A stretch of 24,313 nt of DNA, from contig JAZBOW010000225.1 of the NCBI GenBank assembly GCA_036351335.1, positions 1-24,313 on the forward strand. Reading direction: 5' to 3'. The notes beneath the pieces are model-generated. The model was not told the origin of the DNA. It did not search any database and saw only the letters and a list, made by a program, of their open reading frames with translations. Numbering within the stretch: the first letter of the stretch is position 1; each line of letters starts with the position of its first letter. The position numbers were made by a program, and so were the translations under genes. The stretch is from UBA4459 sp036351335 (GTDB taxonomy: Bacteria > Bacteroidota > Bacteroidia > Bacteroidales > F082). This document shows, piece by piece, positions 1 through 6,806 of this stretch.

Positions 1-2421
1 AGTTGCCCCATCAATAGACACATCATCTATTGCCATATCTGAATGCCAATTTGATCCAACGGTTCCTTTAATTCTAAATTTAAAATTTGCTGCACTGGCA
101 TAGCTTCCTAGCGGAATTACTGCTTCGTTCCATTGATTGCCCTGATCTCCTGACAGACTCCAGATGTCTGTGGTCCAGGTGGATCCCCCATTTGTGGATA
201 CCTGGACTGAAATGGATCCCGTCTGTATACCATACATATGATACCAAAATCTCAATTGGGGATTGCTTAGTGATGATAAATTAAACAATGGTGAGTTTAC
301 ATATCCTATGGTATTGTAACAGCTTGAACTTTCTGTATATAGATAGTTTCCTCCGCCTGTGTGGTCTTCAGTTGGACCTGTTTCGCCTGATGGCGTATTG
401 TCCGTATACACATCCCAGTCAATATCGTCTCCGTCTCCGTTCGCCCAGCAATCGTCAAACATCACGCTCCCATCTGAGGTACATGTCATTGCAGGTGTAC
501 TTAGTGACCACTCGTCAAATGTCTGCAGGTAAGGATAGGTGGTTACCGCTGAACAGTCCAGCGCATCAATATAATTTGTCTTTATTTCGTTATCCGATCC
601 AATGTCATTACTTACTGATAGTGAAACTGTATAAAAACCTGCTGTATTGAACTTCACTTTTGGGTTCTTTGACCCGGAATTCGTTCCTTCAACATAGGTA
701 ATTGTTGAAGGTGAAAATGACCAGTTCCATGTATGAGGTACATTGGTTGACTGGTCCATAAACTGAACTATTTGTCCTTGCATAGGATGGGTATCATCGG
801 CATTAAAATCTGCTACCGGTGGATCAACAATTGGTGCATATGAGAAGGATGCTATTTGTGTTTTCCAGTTCCAGGCGCCGCTCGTGTATTCGGTTGTATA
901 CCAAAATTTTTGATCATCCGCAGGGTCAACTGTCATGCTTGAATAATCGCCCCACCTGTTGATGCCTGTTTGAGATGCTGCGCCTTCCTTGATGCTTGAT
1001 TCTGGTATATCAAGTACGCCTGTGCCACTACTCTCGGAATTCTGTCCCGCAAACCGTATGGAAGGATAGGTCGTAGCACTGGATACTGAATAGCCTACAG
1101 CAATATCGCCATCGCCATTCATGGCTATACTGGCCATCCATCTATTATCGCCATCGTCAGGCGCATAAGTTCCTTGCTGGTAAACACTCCAGCCGCTTCC
1201 GTAATTTCTTAATTCATACCACCTGATACCGGCCTGGCCACTGCCATTGGCATTTACCGTGTGATTGGTTAACATCACTTGATAGGATCCAAAATTTCTA
1301 TACTGAAGCCTGTACATCAACCTGTCGGTAATATCCATCAGGGTGGTTGTGGTGTTTGGTTGGTTTATTGTAATACCGCTATATGAATAGGATTGGACTG
1401 GTAGCGTGTTTGCAATTGTTACTGAGGAGTTATTTGTATTGTTCCAGTCGATATCGGCTTCCCAGATGAGCAAACTGCTGGTTCTTAATTCAGCAAAATA
1501 ACTGGAGGTGCCTGCAGGTGGCAATGTGGGACCATCACAGTCTGCCGGTAATAAGCTGCCATAGCTGGTGCCTAAATTGAAAAATATCATTTCGGCATTG
1601 GGATCGCCAGTGAGCATAGCTGCCCTATCAAGCACACAAACACCTGCCCCTGCCCACGATACATAGGGCGGTGCAAATTGATTTATTGTAAAATAATAGC
1701 CATCTGACCAAACACCGAATTTTGGGTAGTCGGGCATGTTTGAAAATTCAAAAGCGTATCTATACCAGGCGCCTGTCGGATCACCGGTTTCCGATACGGC
1801 CACCAATTCGTAGAATGGACCATTTGGATAGTTTGGTAGCGCAAACTGCGAGGCTACCCACCTGTCGGCATATTCATCATACATCACGATGGGATCGCCA
1901 TCATTTGATCCGCTCCAGGGGCCGCTAAAGCCATCCCAAAGGGTACTGTTATCTGCAGGACCATACAAGAGGTTGCCACTTTTATCCCATATGGCAAAGG
2001 CCAGGTTCACCATTTGAAAGTAATGGTTCGGGCCTACGTCACCATCAGGATCAGGTGGGGCTACACCACTCAGGTTACCTACGCCAGGAAAATTATGATA
2101 AATTATCGGGTTGGAGCGGTCTGATGGCATCTCATCCTGTAAAACAGGATCGGAACCTGTCCAGAACGAAGGGGTCTTGAATTCATCATGAAAGCCGTTT
2201 TTGTTCTTTACTACGCCATCTTTCCACGACCTGTCGCGGGTTTCTGGTGCAACTACCGGAACATCAATTAGTTTTTTCGACTTATCAGAATAAATAGCCT
2301 TTACAGTTTTCTCAGGCCTGATAGTTTGTGAAAAAATTGGGCTTACAAGAAAAAGGTTAATGAGGATGAGAACGACAAATGCAATGCAACCTTGTTTCAA
2401 ATAAGTAACTTGATTTTTCAT
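1..2421 (-). CDS. Large secreted protein with PKD and MAM-like domains (partial, C-terminus beyond window)
   Basis: The minus strand is open for 807 codons from an ATG at 2421 to the left edge, with no stop, so the C-terminus is missing. Residues 1 to about 32 form a signal peptide (basic start, hydrophobic run, ending near SPIFSQ). The next 500 residues are rich in Trp, Tyr and Gly with blocks such as PDPDGDVGPNHYFQMVN, suggesting a beta-propeller-like extracellular fold of unknown function. A PKD domain lies at about 533-618 (start ADFNADDTHPMQGQIVQF, later FNTAGFYTVSLSVSN). A MAM/jelly-roll module fills about 635-807 (DWDVYTDNTPSGETGPTEDH, then CYNTIGYVNSPLF and an AIDDVSI end). Bacteroidota proteins of this build usually end in a type IX sorting domain, which would lie outside the window. 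Substrate or ligand cannot be told. High confidence that it is a gene, moderate on domain limits. Confidence 0.88.
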   Translation of the reverse strand, partial: MKNQVTYLKQGCIAFVVLILINLFLVSPIFSQTIRPEKTVKAIYSDKSKKLIDVPVVAPETRDRSWKDGVVKNKNGFHDEFKTPSFWTGSDPVLQDEMPSDRSNPIIYHNFPGVGNLSGVAPPDPDGDVGPNHYFQMVNLAFAIWDKSGNLLYGPADNSTLWDGFSGPWSGSNDGDPIVMYDEYADRWVASQFALPNYPNGPFYELVAVSETGDPTGAWYRYAFEFSNMPDYPKFGVWSDGYYFTINQFAPPYVSWAGAGVCVLDRAAMLTGDPNAEMIFFNLGTSYGSLLPADCDGPTLPPAGTSSYFAELRTSSLLIWEADIDWNNTNNSSVTIANTLPVQSYSYSGITINQPNTTTTLMDITDRLMYRLQYRNFGSYQVMLTNHTVNANGSGQAGIRWYELRNYGSGWSVYQQGTYAPDDGDNRWMASIAMNGDGDIAVGYSVSSATTYPSIRFAGQNSESSGTGVLDIPESSIKEGAASQTGINRWGDYSSMTVDPADDQKFWYTTEYTSGAWNWKTQIASFSYAPIVDPPVADFNADDTHPMQGQIVQFMDQSTNVPHTWNWSFSPSTITYVEGTNSGSKNPKVKFNTAGFYTVSLSVSNDIGSDNEIKTNYIDALDCSAVTTYPYLQTFDEWSLSTPAMTCTSDGSVMFDDCWANGDGDDIDWDVYTDNTPSGETGPTEDHTGGGNYLYTESSSCYNTIGYVNSPLFNLSSLSNPQLRFWYHMYGIQTGSISVQVSTNGGSTWTTDIWSLSGDQGNQWNEAVIPLGSYASAANFKFRIKGTVGSNWHSDMAIDDVSIDGAT

Positions 2422-2624
2422 GTTTGTGTAGTTTTTCTATGGTGAATGTTATTTTGTGTTTCCGTAATTCATTGATTTTGTGAGAAACCGGCGCTAATGA
2501 ATCAAAAGAGTCATTGCGCAATACATAACAAACAGGAAGGGGAAATACCAAAAAAGGCATCTCTTCAAACAAAAAAACTTTCGCTTTTGAAATCAAACAT
2601 GTAAATAGCCTGAAACTGTTGACT

Positions 2625-2649
2625 AATTGAGCAGGGAACTTGCTCAATT
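2625..2649 (-). other. 9-bp perfect hairpin in the leader of the PKD/MAM gene
   Basis: AATTGAGCA (2625-2633) pairs with TGCTCAATT (2641-2649) around a 7-nt loop. No T-run follows on either strand, so it is not an ordinary intrinsic terminator. It would lie inside the predicted leader of the minus-strand gene, about 200 nt before its start codon, and could stabilise the mRNA or bind a factor. Confidence 0.4.
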
Positions 2650-2829
2650 GGCATCTTTTAATAGATACATACGTTATTCTCCTGACCGGAGGATAATTAC
2701 GGCGCATTTTGTTTGTTTTGCTTGCTTTGTTTGCTCTTCAGCCAGCTATCCGAATTGTTTGCTTGCTTATGGATAACTAACCTGCTTGTTTTGTCCTAAC
2801 GGTGCCTGTACTCAATTAAATTACTGACA

Positions 2830-2837
2830 CAAAATTA
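2830..2837 (-). promoter_or_regulatory. Bacteroidota-type -7 element (TAATTTTG) for the PKD/MAM gene
   Basis: The minus strand reads TAATTTTG here, a full match to TAnnTTTG. No good TTTG -33 element is seen; TGTG lies 17 nt upstream. Transcription would start near 2824 and give a leader of about 400 nt. Confidence 0.4.
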
Positions 2838-2880
2838 GGTACAAAATAGGAATAACACATCAGGATTATGCTGATTAACA

Positions 2881-2899
2881 TGTAGGTAATTTACCTACA
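2881..2899. promoter_or_regulatory. Perfect 19-bp palindrome, putative operator
   Basis: TGTAGGTAA and TTACCTACA flank a single central T, a perfect 9-1-9 inverted repeat. It lies about 53 bp upstream of the TAATTTTG element of the PKD/MAM gene, a typical place for an activator or repressor site. The sequence is unlike the FNR-type boxes elsewhere in the window, so a different dimeric regulator is likely. Confidence 0.5.
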
Positions 2900-2972
2900 A
2901 ATTACTCTCTTCACAATCAATAAAAATTAGTTTCTAATGGGTTCGCCAGAAGAACAATATTTCAATGATTAG

Positions 2973-2998
2973 AGACTTCTTATTCTACAAGAAAGTCT
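2973..2998. terminator. Weak hairpin in the gap, possible terminator
   Basis: AGACTTCTT (2973-2981) pairs with AAG-A-AAGTCT (2989-2998), leaving one bulged A. Three T's follow on the plus strand, but no plus-strand gene lies upstream. It could end patatin-gene transcripts on the minus strand, though there the T-run is missing. Confidence 0.2.
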
Positions 2999-3448
2999 TT
3001 TAGAACAGGAAATAATAAAAGTTAATAAAATTAGGTTGAGAAAGCATGAATGGTATCAATTTTTCAACGTCAGAAAAAAACAGGGTGACATGACAATTAT
3101 ACGCTATTGCACTATCCGGCAATACTATATGTTTAAGAATTTGCATGCCTTTTTTCACCCTGAAAATTCTTAAAATGTATCAAATTTTATCATGCCTATT
3201 CTTTCATATGCTACAATTTATTAATAGGATAAAGGGGACATTATTACTAGCTTTTCTGGAAAAAATAATCTCTTTATAAAACTTAAAATTGAGAAAATTT
3301 AATGTAAGCCATTGCCTAAATAATAGTGCCGAAGAAATCCATCACCAATACTCGTGGAATATTTATCGTATTCTCGTTTAATTCAACACCGAATTGTTCC
3401 GCTATATTCAGAAGCCAGTTTTGGGTTTGTTTACAGTAAATTCGACTA

Positions 3449-4225
3449 TCACAACTTTAATTTTCGCTCATAAGTTTCCAGTTTTTTCCTGGCTTCCGAA
3501 TAGCCGATCTTGTATATCTCATCAATATGGCTCTTGCTGAACGTGGCAAATTTATTGAGTGTTGGCGGGATGAAGAGCAGATTGCAAAATTGGAATTTTT
3601 GTTCCGACATGCTGACCATTCCAATGCTAAAAGCCCTGTCCAAAACTGACATGGATGAATTCAGATCGGCGGGTCTAATTTTTTTCAATGGACTGACATA
3701 GGAACCGATTATTTGATCACAGTGGACTTGTAAAGGCTCAACCGGGAAATTATTTGTTATGCCCCCGTCAGCATACAATGTGCCGTCAATCATCAGTGGA
3801 GATAATACCACTGGGAAAGCGGCAGATGCCAGCACCGAATGTATGAGCGGCCCCTTATCAAAGATTTTATTTATACCAGCAATAATGTCAGTAGCGGAGA
3901 CAAAAAGCTTCTTGTGTAAACTCTCGAATCGATCTTCGGGAAATTGTTTTAGAAAAATTTTATAAAACTTATCCGTGTCAATCAGACCAGGCTTTTGGTA
4001 CGCGTAATTGTTGATTGAAAAAATGGATGTGTTCTTGAAAAATGACAGCATTTCATCGCAGGAATACCCTGAAGCATATAAAGCACCTACAATTGCTCCT
4101 GCACTTGCTCCGGCAATATGTGTTGGATGAATACCATGTTCTCCCAGTGCTTTAATGGCGCCAATGTGTGCCATACCCCGTACACCACCTCCAGAAAGTA
4201 CCAAACCATAAGTTGTGCTTTTCAT
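3449..4225 (-). CDS. Patatin-like phospholipase (RssA type)
   Basis: A 258-residue protein of the patatin-like serine hydrolase family, expected to cleave acyl chains from lipids with a Ser-Asp dyad. The oxyanion loop GGGVRG is at 12-17, the nucleophile elbow GASAG at 39-43 (Ser41) and the DGG motif at 153-155 (Asp153), so the catalytic site is complete. There is no signal peptide or membrane segment, so it is probably cytoplasmic or peripheral. Its length fits the short single-domain bacterial group. The ATG at 4225 sits just before the conserved core, with no Shine-Dalgarno sequence. It is divergent from tonB and shares an FNR-like box (4289-4302) with it. A near-consensus TAATTTTC element lies 33 nt from that box. 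The real substrate is unknown. Confidence 0.88.
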   Translation of the reverse strand: MKSTTYGLVLSGGGVRGMAHIGAIKALGEHGIHPTHIAGASAGAIVGALYASGYSCDEMLSFFKNTSIFSINNYAYQKPGLIDTDKFYKIFLKQFPEDRFESLHKKLFVSATDIIAGINKIFDKGPLIHSVLASAAFPVVLSPLMIDGTLYADGGITNNFPVEPLQVHCDQIIGSYVSPLKKIRPADLNSSMSVLDRAFSIGMVSMSEQKFQFCNLLFIPPTLNKFATFSKSHIDEIYKIGYSEARKKLETYERKLKL

Positions 4226-4261
4226 GACACTAAATATAATAAAATCTAAAACATATCTGAT

Positions 4262-4269
4262 GAAAATTA
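4262..4269 (-). promoter_or_regulatory. Putative -7 element of the patatin-like gene
   Basis: The minus strand reads TAATTTTC, seven of eight bases of TAnnTTTG. It would start transcription near 4256, leaving a leader of about 30 nt. The FNR-like box at 4289-4302 would then be centred near -40, the place where Crp/FNR activators touch polymerase directly. Confidence 0.4.
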
Positions 4270-4288
4270 GTTTTTATCAACTAAAATA

Positions 4289-4302
4289 TTGAGTAATATC
4301 AA
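4289..4302. promoter_or_regulatory. FNR-like box between patatin-like gene and tonB
   Basis: TTGAG-TAAT-ATCAA matches the FNR box TTGAT-N4-ATCAA at nine of ten specified bases. It starts exactly 69 nt before the TAATTTTG element of tonB on one side, and 33 nt from the TAATTTTC element of the patatin-like gene on the other. The FNR-type regulator encoded at 5099-5794 is the obvious candidate to bind it. Confidence 0.55.
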
Positions 4303-4330
4303 GAAGCGGATTATCATCTTAACCCCCATG

Positions 4331-4365
4331 TTTTGCGAGTGTTATAAAGCAGACTGTTAATTTTG
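4331..4365 (+). promoter_or_regulatory. Promoter of tonB (TTTTG and TAATTTTG)
   Basis: TTTTG at 4331-4335 and TAATTTTG at 4358-4365 are separated by 22 nt, within the range of the Bacteroidota housekeeping consensus TTTG-N17-23-TAnnTTTG. The start site would be near 4371, leaving about 19 nt before the ATG at 4390. Confidence 0.5.
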
Positions 4366-4389
4366 TAATGACATTAAATACGCTTTATT

Positions 4390-5079
4390 ATGGGAAGGAT
4401 AAAATCACATAAAGCCGACCTCGAAAATAAAAAATTCATTTTCCGTGAAATTGGATTAATTATCACCCTGATGCTTGTGTTTCTTGTATTCAATTTAAAA
4501 ACACATGATAAAAGTTCCATTGATCTTGTGATAAGGAGCACGGAAAATATAGCTGAAGAAATTGTTCCAGTTACGATTCAGGAAATTAAACAGCCTCCAC
4601 CTCCACCAGCAAGTAGGGCAGTTATTATTAATATAGTTGAAAATACCGTTGAAATAGAGGATGATATTGAGATTGATGCAGAAGCTGACCAGGAAACTTT
4701 TATCCAGGACTACACCCCGACTTTCAATACTGAAATAGCAGAGGAAGAAATTATTGAAGAAGAGGAAATTTTTGTGGTTGTGGAAACAATGCCTTCTTTT
4801 CCCGGAGGTATGAACAAATTGATGGAATACCTGCAAACCAATTTGCATTACCCTCAATTGGCAAAGGATCTGGGAATTCAGGGCAGGGTGTTTGTAACTT
4901 TTGTCATTGAAAAAGACGGATCGGTAACTGACACAAGAATTTTGAGAGGGATTGGTGGTGGATGCGATGAAGAAGCTGTAAAGGTTGTAAATAATATGCC
5001 AAAATGGATACCTGGTAGCCAACGGAACCGTCCAGTTAGAGTACAATTTAATTTACCCATAAACTTCACGCTTAAATAA
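4390..5079 (+). CDS. tonB: TonB family energy transducer
   Basis: TonB proteins carry the proton-motive force from the inner membrane (ExbB-ExbD) to TonB-dependent outer-membrane transporters. This 229-residue protein has a short cytoplasmic N-terminus and one membrane segment at about 21-36. A proline run (PPPPP, 69-73) and a very acidic linker (about 88-127) follow. The C-terminal TonB domain at about 135-229 carries the Bacteroidota-style FPGGMNKLMEYL start, YPQLAKDLGIQGRVFVTFVI core and PVRVQFNLPINF end. The linker is Glu/Asp-rich rather than made of the classical Glu-Pro/Lys-Pro repeats. No exbB or exbD lies nearby. An FNR-like box and a good promoter precede it, which suggests oxygen-linked control. 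It converges on the regulator gene with only 19 bp between the stops. Confidence 0.9.
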   Translation: MGRIKSHKADLENKKFIFREIGLIITLMLVFLVFNLKTHDKSSIDLVIRSTENIAEEIVPVTIQEIKQPPPPPASRAVIINIVENTVEIEDDIEIDAEADQETFIQDYTPTFNTEIAEEEIIEEEEIFVVVETMPSFPGGMNKLMEYLQTNLHYPQLAKDLGIQGRVFVTFVIEKDGSVTDTRILRGIGGGCDEEAVKVVNNMPKWIPGSQRNRPVRVQFNLPINFTLK

Positions 5080-5080
5080 T

Positions 5081-5097
5081 TAACAGAGAGCCTGTTA
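5081..5097. terminator. Short hairpin between convergent tonB and regulator genes
   Basis: TAACAG (5081-5086) pairs with CTGTTA (5092-5097) around AGAGC. It fills the 19-bp space between the two convergent stop codons and could act in both directions. The stem is only 6 bp with no strong T-run, so it is a weak call. Confidence 0.3.
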
Positions 5098-5098
5098 C

Positions 5099-5794
5099 TT
5101 ATCCTGTTTTGCTAATTTCAAATAACCGTTTCTTGTCTAATATCTGAATATCCTTTCCTTTGATGCCAATAATTTTATCACTTTTAAACTCTGTCAATAT
5201 CCGAACAGTACTTTCTGTTGAAATGCAGGCAAAATCGGCAATATCTTTTCTTGTTAAATATTTAAACACATCAAATTTCTCATTGCTGTCGTCATTCAGG
5301 TAAAGTAATACATCAGCCACCCTTCCATGCATTTGCTTGTGCCCCAAACTTTTAATTCGGTTAAATAATTGGGTTTCCTTTTTGCAATACCATTCAATAA
5401 TGCCTGAAGCAAATTGACCGTTATCTATCAGTATTTTCCTAAAACTATCTTTATTGATCAGGCAAATTGTTGAGTCAACCAATGCTTGCGCCGAATAGTG
5501 ATAAATATTATCTCCATAAATAGATGACAAACCGATGAATTGGGATGTTTTAAGAATTTTTAAATTGATATTGCGATTATTCGGACTTTCTAAATATAGC
5601 TTAACAAGCCCGTCTGCAATATAAAGTACATACGAAGCATATGCCTTTTCTTTACAAACATTTTCCCCTTTCCGGTATAATATGTGCGTTTTATTCTGAT
5701 CAATAAATTCTAATTCAGATGGAATCAGCTTATTAAAACAAGCTGAACTCTTTGTGCAGTCTCTACAATTCATTATTTCCGAGAAATCTTCCAT
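5099..5794 (-). CDS. Crp/Fnr family regulator with all four FNR cluster cysteines
   Basis: A 231-residue transcription factor with a cyclic-nucleotide-binding fold (about 25-135), a dimer helix and a C-terminal winged helix-turn-helix (about 155-225). The N-terminus has C10-x2-C13-x5-C19 in the pattern CRDCTKSSAC, closely matching E. coli FNR (CQDCSISQLC). A fourth cysteine, C111 in STICLINKDSF, aligns with FNR C122. These four residues hold the oxygen-labile [4Fe-4S] cluster in FNR, so this is predicted to be a true oxygen sensor. In the recognition helix, E194 and R198 match FNR E209 and R213, but the FNR Ser212 position is Val197. The gene is divergent from the 6061 operon. An FNR-like box 35 nt from its own TAATTTTG element suggests autoregulation. 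Binding of the cluster is inferred from the motif. Confidence 0.9.
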   Translation of the reverse strand: MEDFSEIMNCRDCTKSSACFNKLIPSELEFIDQNKTHILYRKGENVCKEKAYASYVLYIADGLVKLYLESPNNRNINLKILKTSQFIGLSSIYGDNIYHYSAQALVDSTICLINKDSFRKILIDNGQFASGIIEWYCKKETQLFNRIKSLGHKQMHGRVADVLLYLNDDSNEKFDVFKYLTRKDIADFACISTESTVRILTEFKSDKIIGIKGKDIQILDKKRLFEISKTG

Positions 5795-5848
5795 GCTTCG
5801 CTTTCTTTAAATCGTATCTGAATTTTAATATCCCTTTTTAAATCAATA

Positions 5849-5856
5849 CAAAATTA
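5849..5856 (-). promoter_or_regulatory. -7 element of the FNR-type regulator gene
   Basis: The minus strand reads TAATTTTG, a full match to TAnnTTTG. The start would be near 5843, about 49 nt before the ATG. The FNR-like box at 5878-5891 is then centred close to -41. Confidence 0.45.
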
Positions 5857-5865
5857 GCATTTATA

Positions 5866-5881
5866 TCAATCATCGGATTGA
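5866..5881. promoter_or_regulatory. Inverted repeat TCAATC-N4-GATTGA in the divergent promoter region
   Basis: TCAATC (5866-5871) and GATTGA (5876-5881) are perfect 6-bp arms around ATCG. The right arm overlaps the first four bases of the FNR-like box at 5878-5891. It may be a second operator competing for the regulator promoter, or a chance by-product of the box. Confidence 0.35.
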
Positions 5882-5891
5882 ATAATATCAT
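5878..5891. promoter_or_regulatory. FNR-like box shared by the regulator gene and the 6061 operon
   Basis: TTGAA-TAAT-ATCAT matches TTGAT-N4-ATCAA at eight of ten bases, and matches the box at 4289-4302 at 12 of 14 positions, including the same TAAT centre. It starts exactly 69 nt before TAACTTTG (5947-5954) on the plus side and lies 35 nt from TAATTTTG on the minus side. Confidence 0.5.
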
Positions 5892-5913
5892 GAAATAAAT
5901 TATTATCTACACA

Positions 5914-5926
5914 ACTGATTATCAGT
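5914..5926. promoter_or_regulatory. 13-bp palindrome ACTGAT-T-ATCAGT upstream of the 6061 operon
   Basis: Perfect 6-1-6 inverted repeat centred 27 nt before the TAACTTTG element, roughly position -41 of the predicted start. The space between TGAT and ATCA is one base, too short for a normal FNR box (four), so a different regulator is more likely. Confidence 0.35.
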
Positions 5927-5946
5927 ACCAAGACACACTATTGAAT

Positions 5947-5954
5947 TAACTTTG
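5947..5954 (+). promoter_or_regulatory. -7 element of the 6061 operon (TAACTTTG)
   Basis: Full match to TAnnTTTG. No -33 TTTG lies at the right distance, as is common in promoters that need an activator. The start would be near 5960, about 100 nt before the first large gene. Confidence 0.45.
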
Positions 5955-6023
5955 TAATACAGGTTTCTGAAATGAAATATAAAGGCTCTGTAATCTTCAA
6001 TAAATACCAGAAGGAGGTTCGGG

Positions 6024-6110
6024 ATGGCATTTTTTAATAATACAATAAAAATAAGAAAGAATGAAAACGACCGGCACAATTACAAAAACAGAATCGCTTA
6101 TCCAAATTGA
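6024..6110 (+). CDS. Possible 28-residue leader peptide with a strong ribosome binding site
   Basis: AAGGAGG at 6011-6017 stands 6 nt before an ATG at 6024. Shine-Dalgarno sequences of this strength are rare in Bacteroidota and absent before most genes here. The frame runs 28 codons, with a Lys/Asn/Arg-rich product (MAFFNNTIKIRKNENDRHNY and on), and stops at 6110. It overlaps the start of the next gene (6061) in another frame, so the two could be translationally coupled. It may instead be a chance ORF, with the AGGAGG doing something else. No homologue is recognised. Confidence 0.3.
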   Translation: MAFFNNTIKIRKNENDRHNYKNRIAYPN

Positions 6111-6768
6111 TTACAATGTATTAAAACACACATGTGTGTTGGAAGCCAATGAACCTTATGCAGATTACTATGGCTTAATCCCCACTGAATCAAAACCCCA
6201 TTCAATATTCCTCATCACAAAACGTTTCTATTCGTTAGATGAAATCATCGATATTACAAAAGGCATTAAAGTATGTTTTAGTAAACATCAAAACCTGGAT
6301 GTCGCCTCTGCCGTTATCGATTTTATTGACCATTATAATTTTGCAATCAGGGTAAGAGATTTCCCAGATTATAAGCATATTCACTGGCTTCAGTCGTGCT
6401 ACATTTCAAAAGGTGTCAATTTTACTAAAAAGATAGAGAATTTAGCGCCTGCGAAAATTACAGTTTACAAGCAATTTAATGTGGATGAATACAAACAAGG
6501 TATCTATCTTGATAAAAACAAGTCCTGCAAAGGATATGTAACATTGCCAGAACGCATTACCGATACTGATTTTTCTGATTTCTTAATATATGTTAGAAAC
6601 AATCAAAGTTGCGAGTTGTTTGATGCCGCGATGGGAACAATGGAAATAAATTCCAATGCAACTGAAATACTCAGAATATATGCGGAAAACCTTACGCCTG
6701 AATTGCTGGAATGTATCAAAAAGACATTTACAAAACTGGTTGAAAACAAACTGACAATTCGATCATAA
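6061..6768 (+). CDS. Unknown cytoplasmic protein, first gene of the FNR-linked operon
   Basis: A 235-residue protein I do not recognise. It has no signal peptide, membrane segment or repeat. It contains seven scattered cysteines (for example HTCVLEA, LQSCYIS, NKSCKGY, NQSCELF, LLECIKK) that form no CxxC pair. Predicted texture is mixed alpha/beta, with a C-terminal helix. It is followed after 38 bp by a tandem universal stress protein and then an anion permease, so it is probably co-transcribed with them from TAACTTTG at 5947 under an FNR-like box. That context suggests a role in a low-oxygen or redox response. The ATG at 6061 has no Shine-Dalgarno of its own, and a leader ORF overlaps it. 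Confidence 0.75.
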   Translation: MKTTGTITKTESLIQIDYNVLKHTCVLEANEPYADYYGLIPTESKPHSIFLITKRFYSLDEIIDITKGIKVCFSKHQNLDVASAVIDFIDHYNFAIRVRDFPDYKHIHWLQSCYISKGVNFTKKIENLAPAKITVYKQFNVDEYKQGIYLDKNKSCKGYVTLPERITDTDFSDFLIYVRNNQSCELFDAAMGTMEINSNATEILRIYAENLTPELLECIKKTFTKLVENKLTIRS

Positions 6769-6806
6769 AAAGTTGACAATACTAATAACTAACTAAATAT
6801 TGAGCT

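Larger units (their letters stand above)
2422..3448. other. 1 kb non-coding gap with putative promoter, palindrome and hairpins
   Basis: I see no convincing gene here. The region lies between the end of the patatin-like gene and the start of the PKD/MAM gene, both on the minus strand. It holds a TAATTTTG promoter-like element, a perfect 19-bp palindrome and two hairpins (listed separately). If that promoter is used, the PKD/MAM mRNA has a leader of about 400 nt. Next to the patatin stop (about 3318-3458, minus) is a 46-codon open stretch without a start codon, ending in VLVMDFFGTII. It could be a decayed gene end or chance. The rest is AT-rich with no recognised structure. Confidence 0.6.

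Noticed and set aside
2357..2707. A 116-codon minus-strand frame overlapping the start of the PKD/MAM gene
   Set aside because: It overlaps the signal peptide region of a convincing 807-codon gene in another frame and has no recognisable domain or start signal.
3318..3458. A 46-codon open stretch ending VLVMDFFGTII just after the patatin-like gene (minus strand)
   Set aside because: It has no start codon and no recognisable family. It might be a decayed gene end, but there is not enough evidence to annotate it.
4495..5046. A 183-codon minus-strand frame across tonB
   Set aside because: It is the antisense shadow of tonB. The plus-strand product has clear TonB domains; the antisense product has none.
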